A stretch of DNA of 64,000 nucleotides, taken from assembly GCA_007844125.1 (NCBI GenBank), contig CM017567.1, positions 6,712,170-6,776,169 on the forward strand. The letters run 5' to 3'. The translations under genes and the position numbers were made by a program. Below the pieces are notes generated by a model, which was not told where the DNA came from, did no database searches, and was given only the letters and a program-made list of their open reading frames with translations. Positions 11,736 through 22,914 of this stretch are shown piece after piece. How positions within the stretch are numbered: position 1 is the stretch's first letter; each line of letters opens with the position of its first letter. Source of the DNA: Sinonovacula constricta (taxonomy: Eukaryota > Mollusca > Bivalvia > Cardiida > Solecurtidae).

Positions 11736-12090
11736 GACTTTCTGTGCAAGAAATTACTGACCGACAAATGGACAGACAGACATAGGGAGGCAGCATGCCA
11801 TAACAGAATGTAACAACCAGTCTGGTGTATAATGACAATGGTGAATTTTGGGCAAAACCTCTACAATGTAGAAGATAAATGTGCCAGGTGTATTTTGGGC
11901 AAGAACTTCTTTTAGAGTACATGTATGCAGCATGCCATATTCTGAGCCATGTCTTGTAAGTAAGAAAGAAAGTAAATCCAGGATCTGATAATAATAGATG
12001 TTTCCATTTGGACTAAGTGGCTTCTTCATCTATCACTGACAACGGCTGAATGCTGCCAAATGAAGATGGCCATTGAGTGCAACTTAACAA

Positions 12091-12612
12091 AACAAGAGGG
12101 CCCTGATGGCCCTTAATCGCTCACCTGATGACACAGACTTTTAGTAGGCTCAAATCTGGCATCAAGTGATTAAGAGTTATTTACTTTAGAAATCTTTGGT
12201 GAAGATTGGACCATTAGTGTGGCCACTGGCTTGATAACATTTTCTAGAATTTTACCAAATAACTTACTTAATCCACAAGACTCACTTCAAAACATATGTA
12301 AGATTTCATGCTGGCAAACATGCTGGCCAAGTTTGGTGAAGATTGGGCCATCAATGTGGCCTCTTTAGTGTTTTCACAAGGTATTTCTAACATGTAACCT
12401 AGTGACCTACTTTTGACCCCACGTGACCCAATAATATACTCATCCAAGACTTAATGCAGACAAACAATCTGATCAAGTTGGGTGAAGATTAGGCTTAAAT
12501 CTAGTGTGTTCAAAAGCTAAAATGTTGAAGCCGGATAATGGATGCCGGATGCCAGACGAAGCGGTATCACAAAATCTACCCTTGAGCCCATTGTGCTCAG
12601 GTGAGCTATAAA
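12091..12612 (+). repeat. Modular dispersed repeat, complete copy
   Basis: Starts AACAAGAGGGCCCTGATGG and ends TTGTGCTCAGGTGAGCTATA. GCTCACCTGA at 12119-12128 is inverted as TCAGGTGAGC at 12597-12606, giving 10-bp subterminal inverted repeats. The interior carries the GGTGAAGATTGG and GTGACCTACTTTTGACCCC modules. This is the best preserved copy here and defines both ends of the family. No target-site duplication was identified. Confidence 0.8.
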
Positions 12613-14275
12613 TCCCAGCATAATTCCAGTCACTCTGGTCACCTGCAGCATATATTAGTGAAGAAATACCATAGACAACTATATTGCGAGGACGAGCATG
12701 GCACCACAGGTCAGCTGGAAGACCAAGATACATTGAGACCTAAAGCCATATTGCATGCAAGACCGATTGCTTATCAGTGGCTTCTCTGTGAAATTTAGTA
12801 TTATATCCAAAATGTATAGTAGTACATTGAAGTAACAAGAACTCTTCAGTGTTAATGGCAGACATATTTTTTGCAACTTTTGAGTTAGAAGGCAGGTCAG
12901 TTGGTTTGCCAGATTTCTGTTACTCTCCCTACATTAATAACAACTGGATGCTGCCATAATAAGTCAGCCAGTGAGTGCTTATACTTTGGGTTCTTTATTG
13001 AATTTGTAACAAAGCCATCCTCCTGGTTTTATGACAATTTACAGCTCTCATTTGTGGAGGGAGACCTCAAACTACTTCTGGGATTAGCCACAGATGCACA
13101 GGAACTCCACTGGTAGAAGAGTCTGATGTAAGCTGTTTTACCTAATCAGGATTTGAACCCATACCATGAAAGGCTGAAGGCCTATACACTGACCCATCTG
13201 TTAAGTGCATTCTCACAGGTTCTCTGCAAAGTATCTGTAATGAATTGCTTTTGCATATGTGTGTTTTACTTCAGTGACATTTAGAAAAGTTATTTTTGTT
13301 GACCCCACCCCAACTATTTGGGGGGGGGGGGGGGGGGGGGGGGGGGGAGAAAACATAAGTATAGATACCTTATTAAATTATTGCTTATTCCTTTAACAAC
13401 CCTTAGTCTGTTATATTTGTTAAAAAAACCCATTAAATTCATATACCTTTGCTGAAAAGTACATGACCACATGTATAGGTTCAGCACCAACTAATAGAGA
13501 CAAGCAGCAGACATCTCTCAGCAGGACCCAGCTATTCTTGATGTTCACTTATTGCTTAAGCCTCAGATTAAGAGTGCTCACCAAGCTAAAAGCTAATACC
13601 GGCTTCTTGCTGCCAAGTGACCTTGAACAATGGGTGCAACCTAATTCCAGGAATTGAGATAAGGTATTTCAGTCCTTTATTAGTATTGCCATATCTGCAC
13701 TGTACAGAGAATGCATATAATGTTGTTGATTTCCCTTTCAAGATGGAAACTTTCAGGGTTTCCTTAACTTGATTGACATAAAATATTGTGAATAACAACA
13801 GTCTGCAAAGATAGTCTGTTTCAAGTATTATTTTCAATTTATAGGAAGTACATAATAGTATATTTTGCAGGAAATTCTGGTAGCATTCAGGAATTATGTT
13901 TGTCAGACTCCGTAATTTTTATAATATTTACATATACACAAAAGTGAACTATATTAACTGTTAGCCTGCTAAACATAAACGGCTCGTGCCATGGCAAAAT
14001 GTTAAGATGCAACTCGGTCCGCTGCTTTTGCAGGAAGCTGTCTGATCCAGATCTCTCCTGTTATATTTGTATGAAGTGGTTACCAAATACATTGAAACAA
14101 ATATAGGAAATGTTTGTTATTTTTTGGCAAGCTTAAATATGTTACAGTGACATGGTCAAAAACAGTTTTTCATAAAATAAAAACTTCGTGAACCACAATA
14201 AACTGCGAAACATAATATTATCTCTGATCACTATATTATATGACAACATGCTGCCTTTTAAGAGATTGTCAAGGG
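12613..14275. other. Non-coding stretch with a tRNA-like fragment and a poly-G run
   Basis: On the minus strand at about 13140-13215 there is an A-box-like TGGGTCAGTGTA and a B-box GGTTCAAATCC at tRNA-like spacing, probably a SINE head remnant. A 28-base G run is listed separately. Several 60-90 codon open frames overlap each other on opposite strands and show no family signature. Confidence 0.5.
13320..13347. repeat. Poly-G run (28 bases)
   Basis: Uninterrupted G run in AT-rich DNA. It could form a G-quadruplex and its length is error-prone in assemblies. Confidence 0.9.
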
Positions 14276-14372
14276 TATAAGATGGAGGAATTAAAAAACA
14301 TTGCAATGTTTTTTCTAATCAATAAGATGGAGGAATCAAAAGCATTGCAATGTTTTTTCTAATCAATGTTTT
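14276..14372. repeat. 45-bp tandem duplication with a palindromic core
   Basis: AAGATGGAGGAAT is repeated 45 bp apart. Each copy contains an ATTGCAAT-centred palindrome followed by TTTTTTCTAATCAA. Confidence 0.8.
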
Positions 14373-14549
14373 ACCTTTTTTCCACTTAACATTCTAGTTT
14401 GTTTTTTTAACAGGGCAGTGAAAAACAGTTTGCTGATTGGCTTGAAAGTGATGTAGTATTATAGACTGTGGTGATATCAATAGATAAAGTGCTTAGATCT
14501 TGGGATTCTCTATATCATCTACCTACACCAAATTGTGACCATGTTTTTT

Positions 14550-14650
14550 TTTAAAGATGGTATCTGACATTTTGTCTATATCAAATACATGTTACAGTAT
14601 CTTAGCCCTGCTTAGTGTAATTTTGGGCTTAATAATAAACCAATACACAA
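14550..14650 (+). mobile_element. Inverted-terminal-repeat element, copy C (left end only)
   Basis: TTTAAAGATGGTATCTGACA and CTATATCAAATACATG match the left ends of copies A and B. The right end was not found, so it is a truncated or decayed copy. Confidence 0.6.
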
Positions 14651-15027
14651 ATATTCAAATATGTAGTTTGTTTGAAACAATAGACAGATAAAGCCACATT
14701 GTTATACATGACGATCTAGTATGATATTGCCACTCAGAATTTTCTAACATCCTATGGTTAGTGATGCATTACAATGGGAAAACACACTGTATTAACCACA
14801 AATATAACCAAATAGTCACCAAATGCCTTTTTGCACCAGACTGCCACAGTTCAACCATCCATAATTGGGTTGATTTTCTGAAAGGTCAATGGAGCTGGGA
14901 GCTGTTACGGTGCATAAATATAGAATTAGCAAGTTAGACTGCCATCTATGTAAATTTCTGTAGATATAAAGGAAGATATAATCTCACTTTGTTCACATGG
15001 CTGCTCTTTATTTCTTGGTGGTCTTAG

Positions 15028-15125
15028 GGTGGTAGCTGACAGTTTGCCTATATATTAAATACACCTACCAATATCTAACCACTCCTATAGGGCATTGTGT
15101 CATACTTTTTGCATAAACCCATACT
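15028..15125 (+). mobile_element. Inverted-terminal-repeat element, copy D (left end only)
   Basis: GGGTGGTAGCTGACAGTTTG and the following TGCCTATAT match the left end of the family. The match fades after GCATAAACCCATAC. Confidence 0.6.
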
Positions 15126-16027
15126 TAAAGCCACCCATTAGTTCAAAATCACCTAAATAAAAGCAGATCAAACCTATTACATGCGAAAATATAGCTCTCC
15201 ATTTGAAGATGTTCAAAATTTGAGCATAGTAGAACGTAAATTAGACCCCGATTGCCATTGATATATATCCCAATATTTGTTTGTGGTGGAAGTCTTCCGA
15301 CATTGTACGAATCATAATCGCGTACGATCAACGAGCCTGTGAAAATCCGGATATTCTCGCCACATGATCATTCATAATGCATGCGCAGTTCATCGCTAGC
15401 GCAATGGCGAATGCATAAACATGGCCACGCTGAATCGAAAAGCTTGTTTGACTGAATTGAAGAGAAAGTGTCGATAGAAAAATGTGCTAGGATAAAAATA
15501 AAGACAGGAAAATTTAACAGAACTTGAATCAGTCGTAGGACGAAAGTAGGAAAAGGATTTTATGCAGCTGGCTTAGCTAGACGCCTTCAGCATTCAACTT
15601 TATTGTTTAGCAGTTTTAGGATTAAAAAAGCAACATCTCTGTCAATAAGCTTACTTCTTATCCACAAACAGTGACCCATTATTCAATCTATGTTAGTGTT
15701 ATATTGCATTAAACATGTATATGTTTGTAACAACGAGTTACAATAAAACATATAAACAATTTAATAGTCCTCTCCTCTCCAATTTTCACTGAACTTAATA
15801 ATTAGTTGCATCAAAGAATTATTAATTAATAATTCAATATCTATACCAAATTATTAACTAAATCAACCTAAAGATTTGAGAGGACGACATTTATTAATAT
15901 TAACCTATATAATCACACACTAGTTGAAATCTTCAATACCAACTTCATAGTTTAAAGTCTCAATTAACAAATGTATGCCTTCCTGAAAGCTTTTATATAA
16001 ACATGCTAAACACAAATTGTTTAGCTT
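15126..16027. other. AT-rich stretch, no feature seen
   Basis: No exon or RNA gene was recognised. A short patch near 15300-15430 is richer in CpG (ATCGCGTACG, CATCGCTAGCGC) but no motif could be named. Confidence 0.5.
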
Positions 16028-16108
16028 GAACAAATAGTGTAGATCTAGACAAGCCAACTTCAGCTTGTGGCTGTCTGATCATTGATCAGGACCTACTCTG
16101 TTTGCTGC
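16028..16108. repeat. Short hairpin repeat (dispersed family)
   Basis: The left arm AACAAATAGTGTAGATC and the right arm GATCAGGACCTACTCTGTTT are imperfect inverted copies around a spacer of about 40 bp. The same layout recurs at 19883, 38266 and, more degraded, elsewhere. It looks like a short foldback element. Confidence 0.65.
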
Positions 16109-16889
16109 AGTCTCTTGCAATATGCCTTGTAACAACCTAGTCTAGCTTGAAACTCCACATGGGATAATATGTATATACATCTGTCATAATACATTGTCAT
16201 AATACACTGTTTGGTTGATCGTGAGGCAATGGACAGTTCCAAAATGATTGGTCAAGTCAAATTAAATAAAGTATAAATGTAGAGCATTTAGTGAATGATT
16301 TGTCAACTTTACACAAAAGAACATTTTTGTTTTGTTTACTATACTGTCTGTGAGCATTTGAAGTAATAACTTACAAAATCAAAGTAACAAAGACAGAGTA
16401 GGTACAACTTGGGTCTGTCCATAAGTTCAATACATACATAGTTTTGATCATTTGGTTTTATAAATCAAGCCCAACCTAAACTCAACTTTGGCCAAGCTCA
16501 ATAATGCAGCATGGTAGCCTTGGCTTTATTAACTTCTTAAACATGTCAATTATTTGTCATTCTGTCAGAAGAATTCACTGCAAAATTGTTAACACATCTC
16601 AACTATAACTAACTATACAAGTGTATCTGAATATGCACTGCTAGAACTAAAACTAATGTTTCAAATCACAATAAATAGTTACACATTTTGTTTTACATGT
16701 TAATTCCATCTTAAAACATTTTTCATGACTGTACAAGTGCAACAAAAAAAATATCAAAATTACAATTTCTTACTGAATTTTGGAGCTCATTACAATTCTT
16801 TGCACAAACTAATTTCTTAATCTTCTTCAGTTTCTTCAATGTGAAAAACAATACCAAAAAGTATTATATCAAAGTGACCTGGAAACATG

Positions 16890-17060
16890 AAAACATGCTG
16901 GATTTAGCCCACCAATTAATTAATAGGTCACATGTGCAAGGCAGGGTGCATGTGGATGAGGGGTCATGGGCTTTTAACTCCGCTGAATCCTTGGCCTTTC
17001 ACCATGTAGGTTTAAACCCAGGTTGGGCAGTGAGAAGATCTTCTAGCTGTCCATATTAAT
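16890..17060 (+). mobile_element. Possible tRNA-like SINE remnant
   Basis: A B-box-like GTAGGTTTAAACCCAGG is followed by GGGCAGTGAGAAGATCTTCT, a body segment resembling the one near 19150. The head is degraded and no target-site duplication was seen. Confidence 0.4.
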
Positions 17061-18496
17061 GTTATATCTGTAGAAAGCTGATGGTTCCACCCTAAAAACT
17101 TTTGCCAGTTGTATTTTATTTCAACCAACATAGCCGACTATCGTTATAATGACCATAACTGTGTAGCTTCAATGTATTTAAAAATATGAAGGTCACAATT
17201 TCCTACAAGCTTTCAAGGTGCATCATGACTTTCAACAAAGCTTCTTGTTATTGTGGATAAAAGCATAATTATACTCCTACCAAACAATTAACATGATCAT
17301 CATACAATTATTTACATATATCATCATTAATAGAAATATGTGTAAAATACAAAGTGATTGAGTTTAGTGTCACTACCGTTCTAAAATGTACTGCCATGTA
17401 TTACATGAACATATGATTGGTTAACAATTTGCTTTTATTCAATTATGTATAAACATAAACTTGTCTAAATAAATAAGGTCTAGCAATAACACAGTCTACA
17501 CACAACTTGAGAACATGGCATATTGTTTCAGTCTGCATTAGAAAATGTATCACTGTGACCTGCGATAATTAATGTTAAATGAATGCTATTGGACAATCCT
17601 TTCAGGCATATTTAGGTCAGTGACATTTGGCAGAAAATCAATCATTATTTGAACTATTTCGAGACTAAATACAGTGAAGATATATTGACAAAAACAGGCA
17701 CCTTAAAGTCCCCAAAACAAAATGAGGACAGCTTATTCTTTTGCATAATTAACATATTTTCACTAGTAGTCTGATAATACATGTAAATGAGTAGGAAAGT
17801 GTTTAAATGTATTCTATAAAATGTATCAACCTATTTCATGTTAACTGCCTTCTATGTCAAGAAACTGTTAAAATCTTGTGAGCTGCACATTTATCTAACA
17901 TCACCATCATTAGCAGCATTATCAGCTGCAGCAGCAGTAGTCAACAACCATGCCTATTTACCATGGTTCCTGGGTTTCACATCATCTAATTAGATTACAT
18001 ACCATTTAATTAACTATTATGACCTATATTTTAAAGGCTGAGTATGCTAGTCAATTAATCTTTTTTAACAAATTTGCTGCAATTGGGAAGATTAAAAAAG
18101 CAATAATGCATCAGTCAAGCATAATCTAATTTTTAATTTATAAGGGAGTGCACAAATGGAATTTTCCATGTATTTATTATATTTATGTTGTGCATCTATT
18201 CTTAATAAATGCAGAATTACTGTAACCAATTAGTCATGAAGTAGATTCAGACCAGTAGATATTTATTGTCAGGATTTATCTAACATATGCATCTTTCATC
18301 AGTTGAATGCATGTGCAATATCATTAGTGTTATACAGGTGCAATATTTTATTATTTTGCCCTGAGTGCTCAAACAGTAGGAAATTGATATAGATCAACAA
18401 CATGACTTTTACTATTCCAAATGTATACTAGGATTTAGGCTTATTTATACAACAAACAACCAAGTGTTTTCTTTTTTCTAAATAAAGACCATTAAG
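17061..18496. other. AT-rich stretch, no feature seen
   Basis: Only AT-rich sequence with small CAG/CAT runs near 17900. No exon signature on either strand. Confidence 0.6.
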
Positions 18497-19029
18497 CTTT
18501 AAAAGTGGCATTCAACATTTTGCCTAAATCAAGTTAATTAATGTAACAATATCTTACTACTGCTATGGAGATTGTTGGCACACTTTCTTCATAAATTTAT
18601 ATGTCTAAGTAACAACCATTTTGAAGTCTACCTATTTTGTTAGACTGTGCAAATTGTGAAAAAGATCACTCTGAATGTTCATTCTATCTAAATCTATAAA
18701 TAAGCTTGACAGTGAGATCTGCTAAAAATCAATATTGATTTAAGAGCAGATTATGATGGTGATTTAGAGCAGATTATGATGGTGATTTAACATGATCTCA
18801 ATAGTTAAGTGTCACATGGATTTGTTAGTTAAAAAAATAGCTATCTCTGCATGACATGGCTCAAATAGGAACTACTTGCTTGCAATGACAAATCGGGATT
18901 CAAACTTGGTTGTTCACACAGACCTAGGGCATCACTGGAAAGTATTGTGCAGGACCTTTTCAGGTAACAATGACATATTTGTTTATTTGAGTGAAAAAAA
19001 AATGTTCCAAACTGTTTGATACCACCTTC
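18497..19029 (+). mobile_element. Inverted-terminal-repeat element (MITE-like), copy E
   Basis: Left end CTTTAAAAGTGGCATTCAAC, right end ACTGTTTGATACCACCTTCA. Interior TGTAACAATATCTTACTACT is shared with copies A-C. It contains a 23-bp internal duplication around GAGCAGATTATGATGGTGAT (about 18745-18790). Confidence 0.7.
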
Positions 19030-19075
19030 AAAATCAATTTAAGGAGAGGCTTTCCCTGGACAACAGTAGTTCTAA

Positions 19076-19245
19076 TTTTGTTATTGATCTAATGACTTGG
19101 CTTCTGACTCTGTGTGTTTGAATCTTGATAAGGGTAAAGGACTTAATGTAAGAAGGTCTTCCAGCTGACCTGCAGTGCACCACTGGTTCTACCCACACAT
19201 ATGAGTGGGGTATTGGGGTATTCCTTACCAAAATAGCTAGGATGT
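19076..19245 (+). mobile_element. SINE fragment
   Basis: A tRNA-like start with TGATCTAATGACTTGG and GTGTTTGAATC is followed by AGAAGGTCTTCCAGCTGACC and CCACTGGTTCTACCCACA. From memory the latter resembles the body of a SINE common in bivalves. The 3' end is unclear. Confidence 0.5.
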
Positions 19246-19299
19246 CACTATAACCAGAATTGTGCTGCTGCAATGTATTGCTAAACACAAAGCATACAA

Positions 19300-19754
19300 T
19301 TTAAAGGTGTGCCTATACTAAATCCATGTCTCATTATCTTACCCACGTTTGGGGGGGGGGGGGGGGGGGGGGATTTGGGCATTAAGTTTTTTACCACTAC
19401 CACAACTGTTAGATAATACAATTGGTGAAAAGATCGCTCTTAATTAGAATCTTTCTTAATCTTTAAAATAAATATTAGAGGGATTTCTGTTAAAACAGAT
19501 ATCAAAGTTAGGGTGGATTACCCTGATGATGATATAACATTGTCACATGGTTGTTCATTTTAAAACAGCAATTTTTCAACAAGGCTCTGATATGAAATAC
19601 CTGCAATGACATTGTTAAGCTTTAAGTTCACATAGATGTAAGACATCAACAGAAGGTACATTTTGGGCCCTTTTCTCGTAAGAATGATTTATTTGGTTGT
19701 TAGAGAAACAAATTATCATCAGTTATATAAACAAACTATATGATACTACCTTTA
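19300..19754 (+). mobile_element. Inverted-terminal-repeat element, copy F, deleted near the left end
   Basis: Starts TTTAAAGGTG and then jumps to TGCCTATACT, so the usual GTATCTGACAGTT stretch is missing. It ends ATATGATACTACCTTTAAG. TGTCACATGGTTGTTCATTT matches interior segments of copy A. A 22-base G run interrupts it at 19351. Confidence 0.6.
19351..19372. repeat. Poly-G run (22 bases)
   Basis: Uninterrupted G run inside element copy F. Confidence 0.9.
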
Positions 19755-19882
19755 AGATCAAACTACTGCTTGAAGTAAACAAAAGGTAATAATGTGTTTA
19801 CTGATGCACATGCATGGGGCCAGGTTAGTGGGTCGTGCATTACTTGTAACTCTTAACCTGCTAAACATACATTTACCTGGCC

Positions 19883-19957
19883 TAGACAAACAGGTAGATC
19901 CAGACCAGCCAGCATCCACTGGGAGCAGAAGATCAGGACCTACACTATGTGCTGCTG
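19883..19957. repeat. Short hairpin repeat (dispersed family)
   Basis: The left arm GACAAACAGGTAGATCCAGA and the right arm GATCAGGACCTACACTATGT are imperfect inverted copies, with the same layout as at 16028. Confidence 0.65.
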
Positions 19958-20556
19958 AGATTATTGCTTGTTTACTTTGCATGTACATGTAGTAGTAAGC
20001 AAATAACTTTTTTTGTATTTCTTACAAATAAATACAGCATAATTAAGGTTAACATACAAAAAGGTGCACACTGATCTAATAATAAGCTGCACTTTCTGCA
20101 CTTATCTAACCCCTGTCTGCCTGCATCATGTCTTTGCTGCTGCAGCATTTACCGCCTATCAAGAGCAATGAGGCTGACCTAAAGATAGTTTCCAAATTTC
20201 CAACCTTCTAAAGAGCTGTGTAAGAAGCAGACGTATTAAAAAGATAAATAGGGAAGCTATTCCTTGTGATCAGCTAAAATGTTGCAACACAACAGAATAA
20301 CACATCAACATATCAATACAAGAACAATACATATGAAGTTACGTAATAAATTGTTAACTAAATATATCTATTTATAATCTGATAAAATGGTGCAGCATAC
20401 ACTATCACACACTTCATACAGAAGTACCTATGAACGGTTGTATGTAAGCACCAATCGTAAATCTACAAAAACAACATTGGACAACTAAAAGTAAGACATG
20501 ATCCACAAATAGTTGCCAGACTCTGTATACCAACAACAAAATGAACACACACTCAC

Positions 20557-20870
20557 CTTGCCATTGGGTCGCACATGGTATATCTATAAATATCTATGTC
20601 AAACGGAAACTGAATATCCTTGAATACGGCCTACTACTGCCTACTCCACAGAATGCAGTAAAACACAACTAAGTAAACACTACACAACTCAAGGAGTCAC
20701 AGATTTGACACATTCTGTCTACATAGCACATTAATTAAGACTCACTTTCTGATTAGGAATCTGAACTACACTAGAGCCAAAATGTCTCACATTCATGCAT
20801 GAATGCACGGATACCTTAGTCCCGAAGTCAGTTGAGAAGGTAATCCTTTGAGCAGACGACATTGATATTG
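20557..20870 (-). other. Candidate first exon with start codon and strong splice donor
   Basis: On the minus strand ATACC-ATG-TGC-GAC-CCA-ATG is followed six codons later by CAAG|GTGAGTGTG, a near-ideal donor. The ATG is at 20576 and the exon end at 20557. A TATATATA stretch lies at 20895-20904, so a start near 20870 is possible. Two problems: the reading frame from this ATG leaves in phase 2, whereas both 9162 and 5201 need phase 1, and direct splicing meets a TGA early in the receptor exon. There are also several upstream ATGs. It is either a non-coding leader with a uORF, joins an unseen exon, or is chance. Confidence 0.3.
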
Positions 20871-20894
20871 AAGAAAATCGTATACACATGATCG

Positions 20895-20904
20895 CTATAT
20901 ATAT
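20895..20904 (-). promoter_or_regulatory. Possible TATA element
   Basis: GAATATATATAGCG on the minus strand, about 320 bp upstream of the candidate ATG at 20576. TATA-like runs are common in AT-rich DNA, so support is weak. Confidence 0.2.
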
Positions 20905-21210
20905 TCACGAGGCATACACCACAGCGAGCATAAATAGCATATTTAAGTTTAACAATGTATACTTAAAATAAAATACCTGCCTAGAGTGTGGCCTGTTAGT
21001 CTTTGCAGAGCTTACTACCACAACATGCAAAACTCAATTTATAACCTTTAATGATAAAATCGAATCTTCGTTTTAATACAATTAAAATCTTAACAAACCG
21101 TATTGCTACAGATTCCGCAGCAAATAGTGCAGATCCTGATTAGGAAACGTGTCTATCTGGATCTAAACTATTTGCCTAAACTTTATCAATACGTGCTTAG
21201 CGGTCTTCTG

Positions 21211-22148
21211 GCTACACTAATCTCAAGGGAGGGAATCCGTGGTCATGCTAACTTGCTAACTATATAGGGCTAAACTACAGACGCACATGGAGCCTGAATG
21301 TAGTATCAATCATTCATGAAGTACGGAAAGTCGCCGAGCGGTCAAGGTCGTGCTTGGTTATATCTAAGACAAACGTAACAAACAATAGCAAACAATAGCG
21401 AGGTCACGATGAAATATCGATGTATGTGCTGACCTTTAAATAAACTAGTTATGATGATGAAATGGCCTCACAAACTGCTAGATTTAGACAGAATGGTACG
21501 TGTAATACTGTATGTATGCTTAAACATGTGCAAAGGGAAGCAACAAGCAAAAAATCTCTGGATGCAAAGCTTCACAATCATCTGTATCGGTAATAGACAT
21601 ACAGATTCTACCAATGTACTAAATTCTTTGATTATATAACTGCCCTTTTGTGCTGTTATTCTCAAGTTTTATGTTCTGAATTAGCTAGATATTTTCATTT
21701 CCTTAAACTGTTGACTTCCAAATGAAAATGTCATATATAAATAGTCGATCGTCCTTCTTTGTTTATCCGAAGTTTTAAAAAATTCTCAGCATGTTCATGT
21801 TTTGTTTAAGCCAAGATTTACATTCATGAAGCAAACTGCATCAACGATCCGAGTCGATTATGGAAACATGCTATGTTTTACCTAAATGAATTCAGAAGGC
21901 CGAATGGAGAACTATTAAACTGATTGTTTTAGATTTCTCATATGACATCTTTAAGTCTTCAGAGTCCAAAGTGTAATTTATTTACAAGGCTGTCACGCCT
22001 CAAGCAAAATCCATTTCAATATCTAGTGTCTTGTTTATCAAATAACGTGTATAAAACTAAACGTGAACCTCTGTTTAATTAGGTTGTGTTTGTTCAACTT
22101 TTGTTTTGCTACCTGCAGAATGGTTTATCAATTCCCATCGATGAGAAC
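21211..22148. other. AT-rich stretch, no feature seen
   Basis: No exon or repeat recognised. Open frames of 62-65 codons on opposite strands overlap each other at 21451-21665 and have no signature. Confidence 0.5.
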
Positions 22149-22237
22149 TTTCTTATGTCAATCTCATTAAAATCCTAATCACGGACAGTAGATGAGGGAA
22201 ATTAGGTTATGATTTTAATGAGATTGTTTCTTATGTC
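22149..22237. mobile_element. 68-bp miniature inverted-repeat element with direct flanking repeats
   Basis: The element at 22159-22226 begins CAATCTCATTAAAATC and ends with the exact inverse, GATTTTAATGAGATTG: perfect 16-bp terminal inverted repeats around 36 bp. It is flanked by TTTCTTATGT at 22149-22158 and again at 22227-22236, a perfect 10-bp target-site duplication. That duplication length is reported for Mutator-like elements, but the family cannot be set from one copy. Confidence 0.8.
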
Positions 22238-22914
22238 TTCAATAAGTTTCTTTTTTCAATTGAACGCATTTTCTAGGATGGCATTTTTTTCTGGCTAACA
22301 ACTTACTACACCATTCTCTTATTTGAGAGCGAGCTTTAAGGGCACGTATGTTAACGCTCAAAACATAAAACTTGACATGAGACAAAGATTACATACGATA
22401 CTTTTTAAAAGGGATAACAAAAGCACTTTAATACAAAAACAAACAAAAATGTCTAACGGAACAAGGAGAAAATATGTTTCAATTTCCACTTCATACAAGC
22501 TGTGAGCTGGACAGATCTCGTATTTGTATATCCTGTTAATTTAAACGGAATCATCGTGGCTACAGTAACAAAACGTTTAATTAGCACGTTGACTTTGTCT
22601 TGTCAAAGCCAAAAACAGACATAGATTGAACTTTGTTCTATTTCTCAATATCGTACGGAAGCGCTCAAATGTCACTGACCTGTGCACTGTGTATCAGCAT
22701 GTAGGTACCATATTCAAAGCAGCGGTTACCTCTCAGTGAAAATACAGGATTTTATCTAGGTCAGCCTTACAAAGAAAAAAAAAGAAAAAAAGATTTCAAC
22801 CAAAGGGCAGCATTTTTATTTACAAAATATGTACCACATTTTATTTACAAAATATGTACCACAGAACACATTTTCTTGCTTAGTACATGTATATTCCGAA
22901 TATTTCACACAGAA

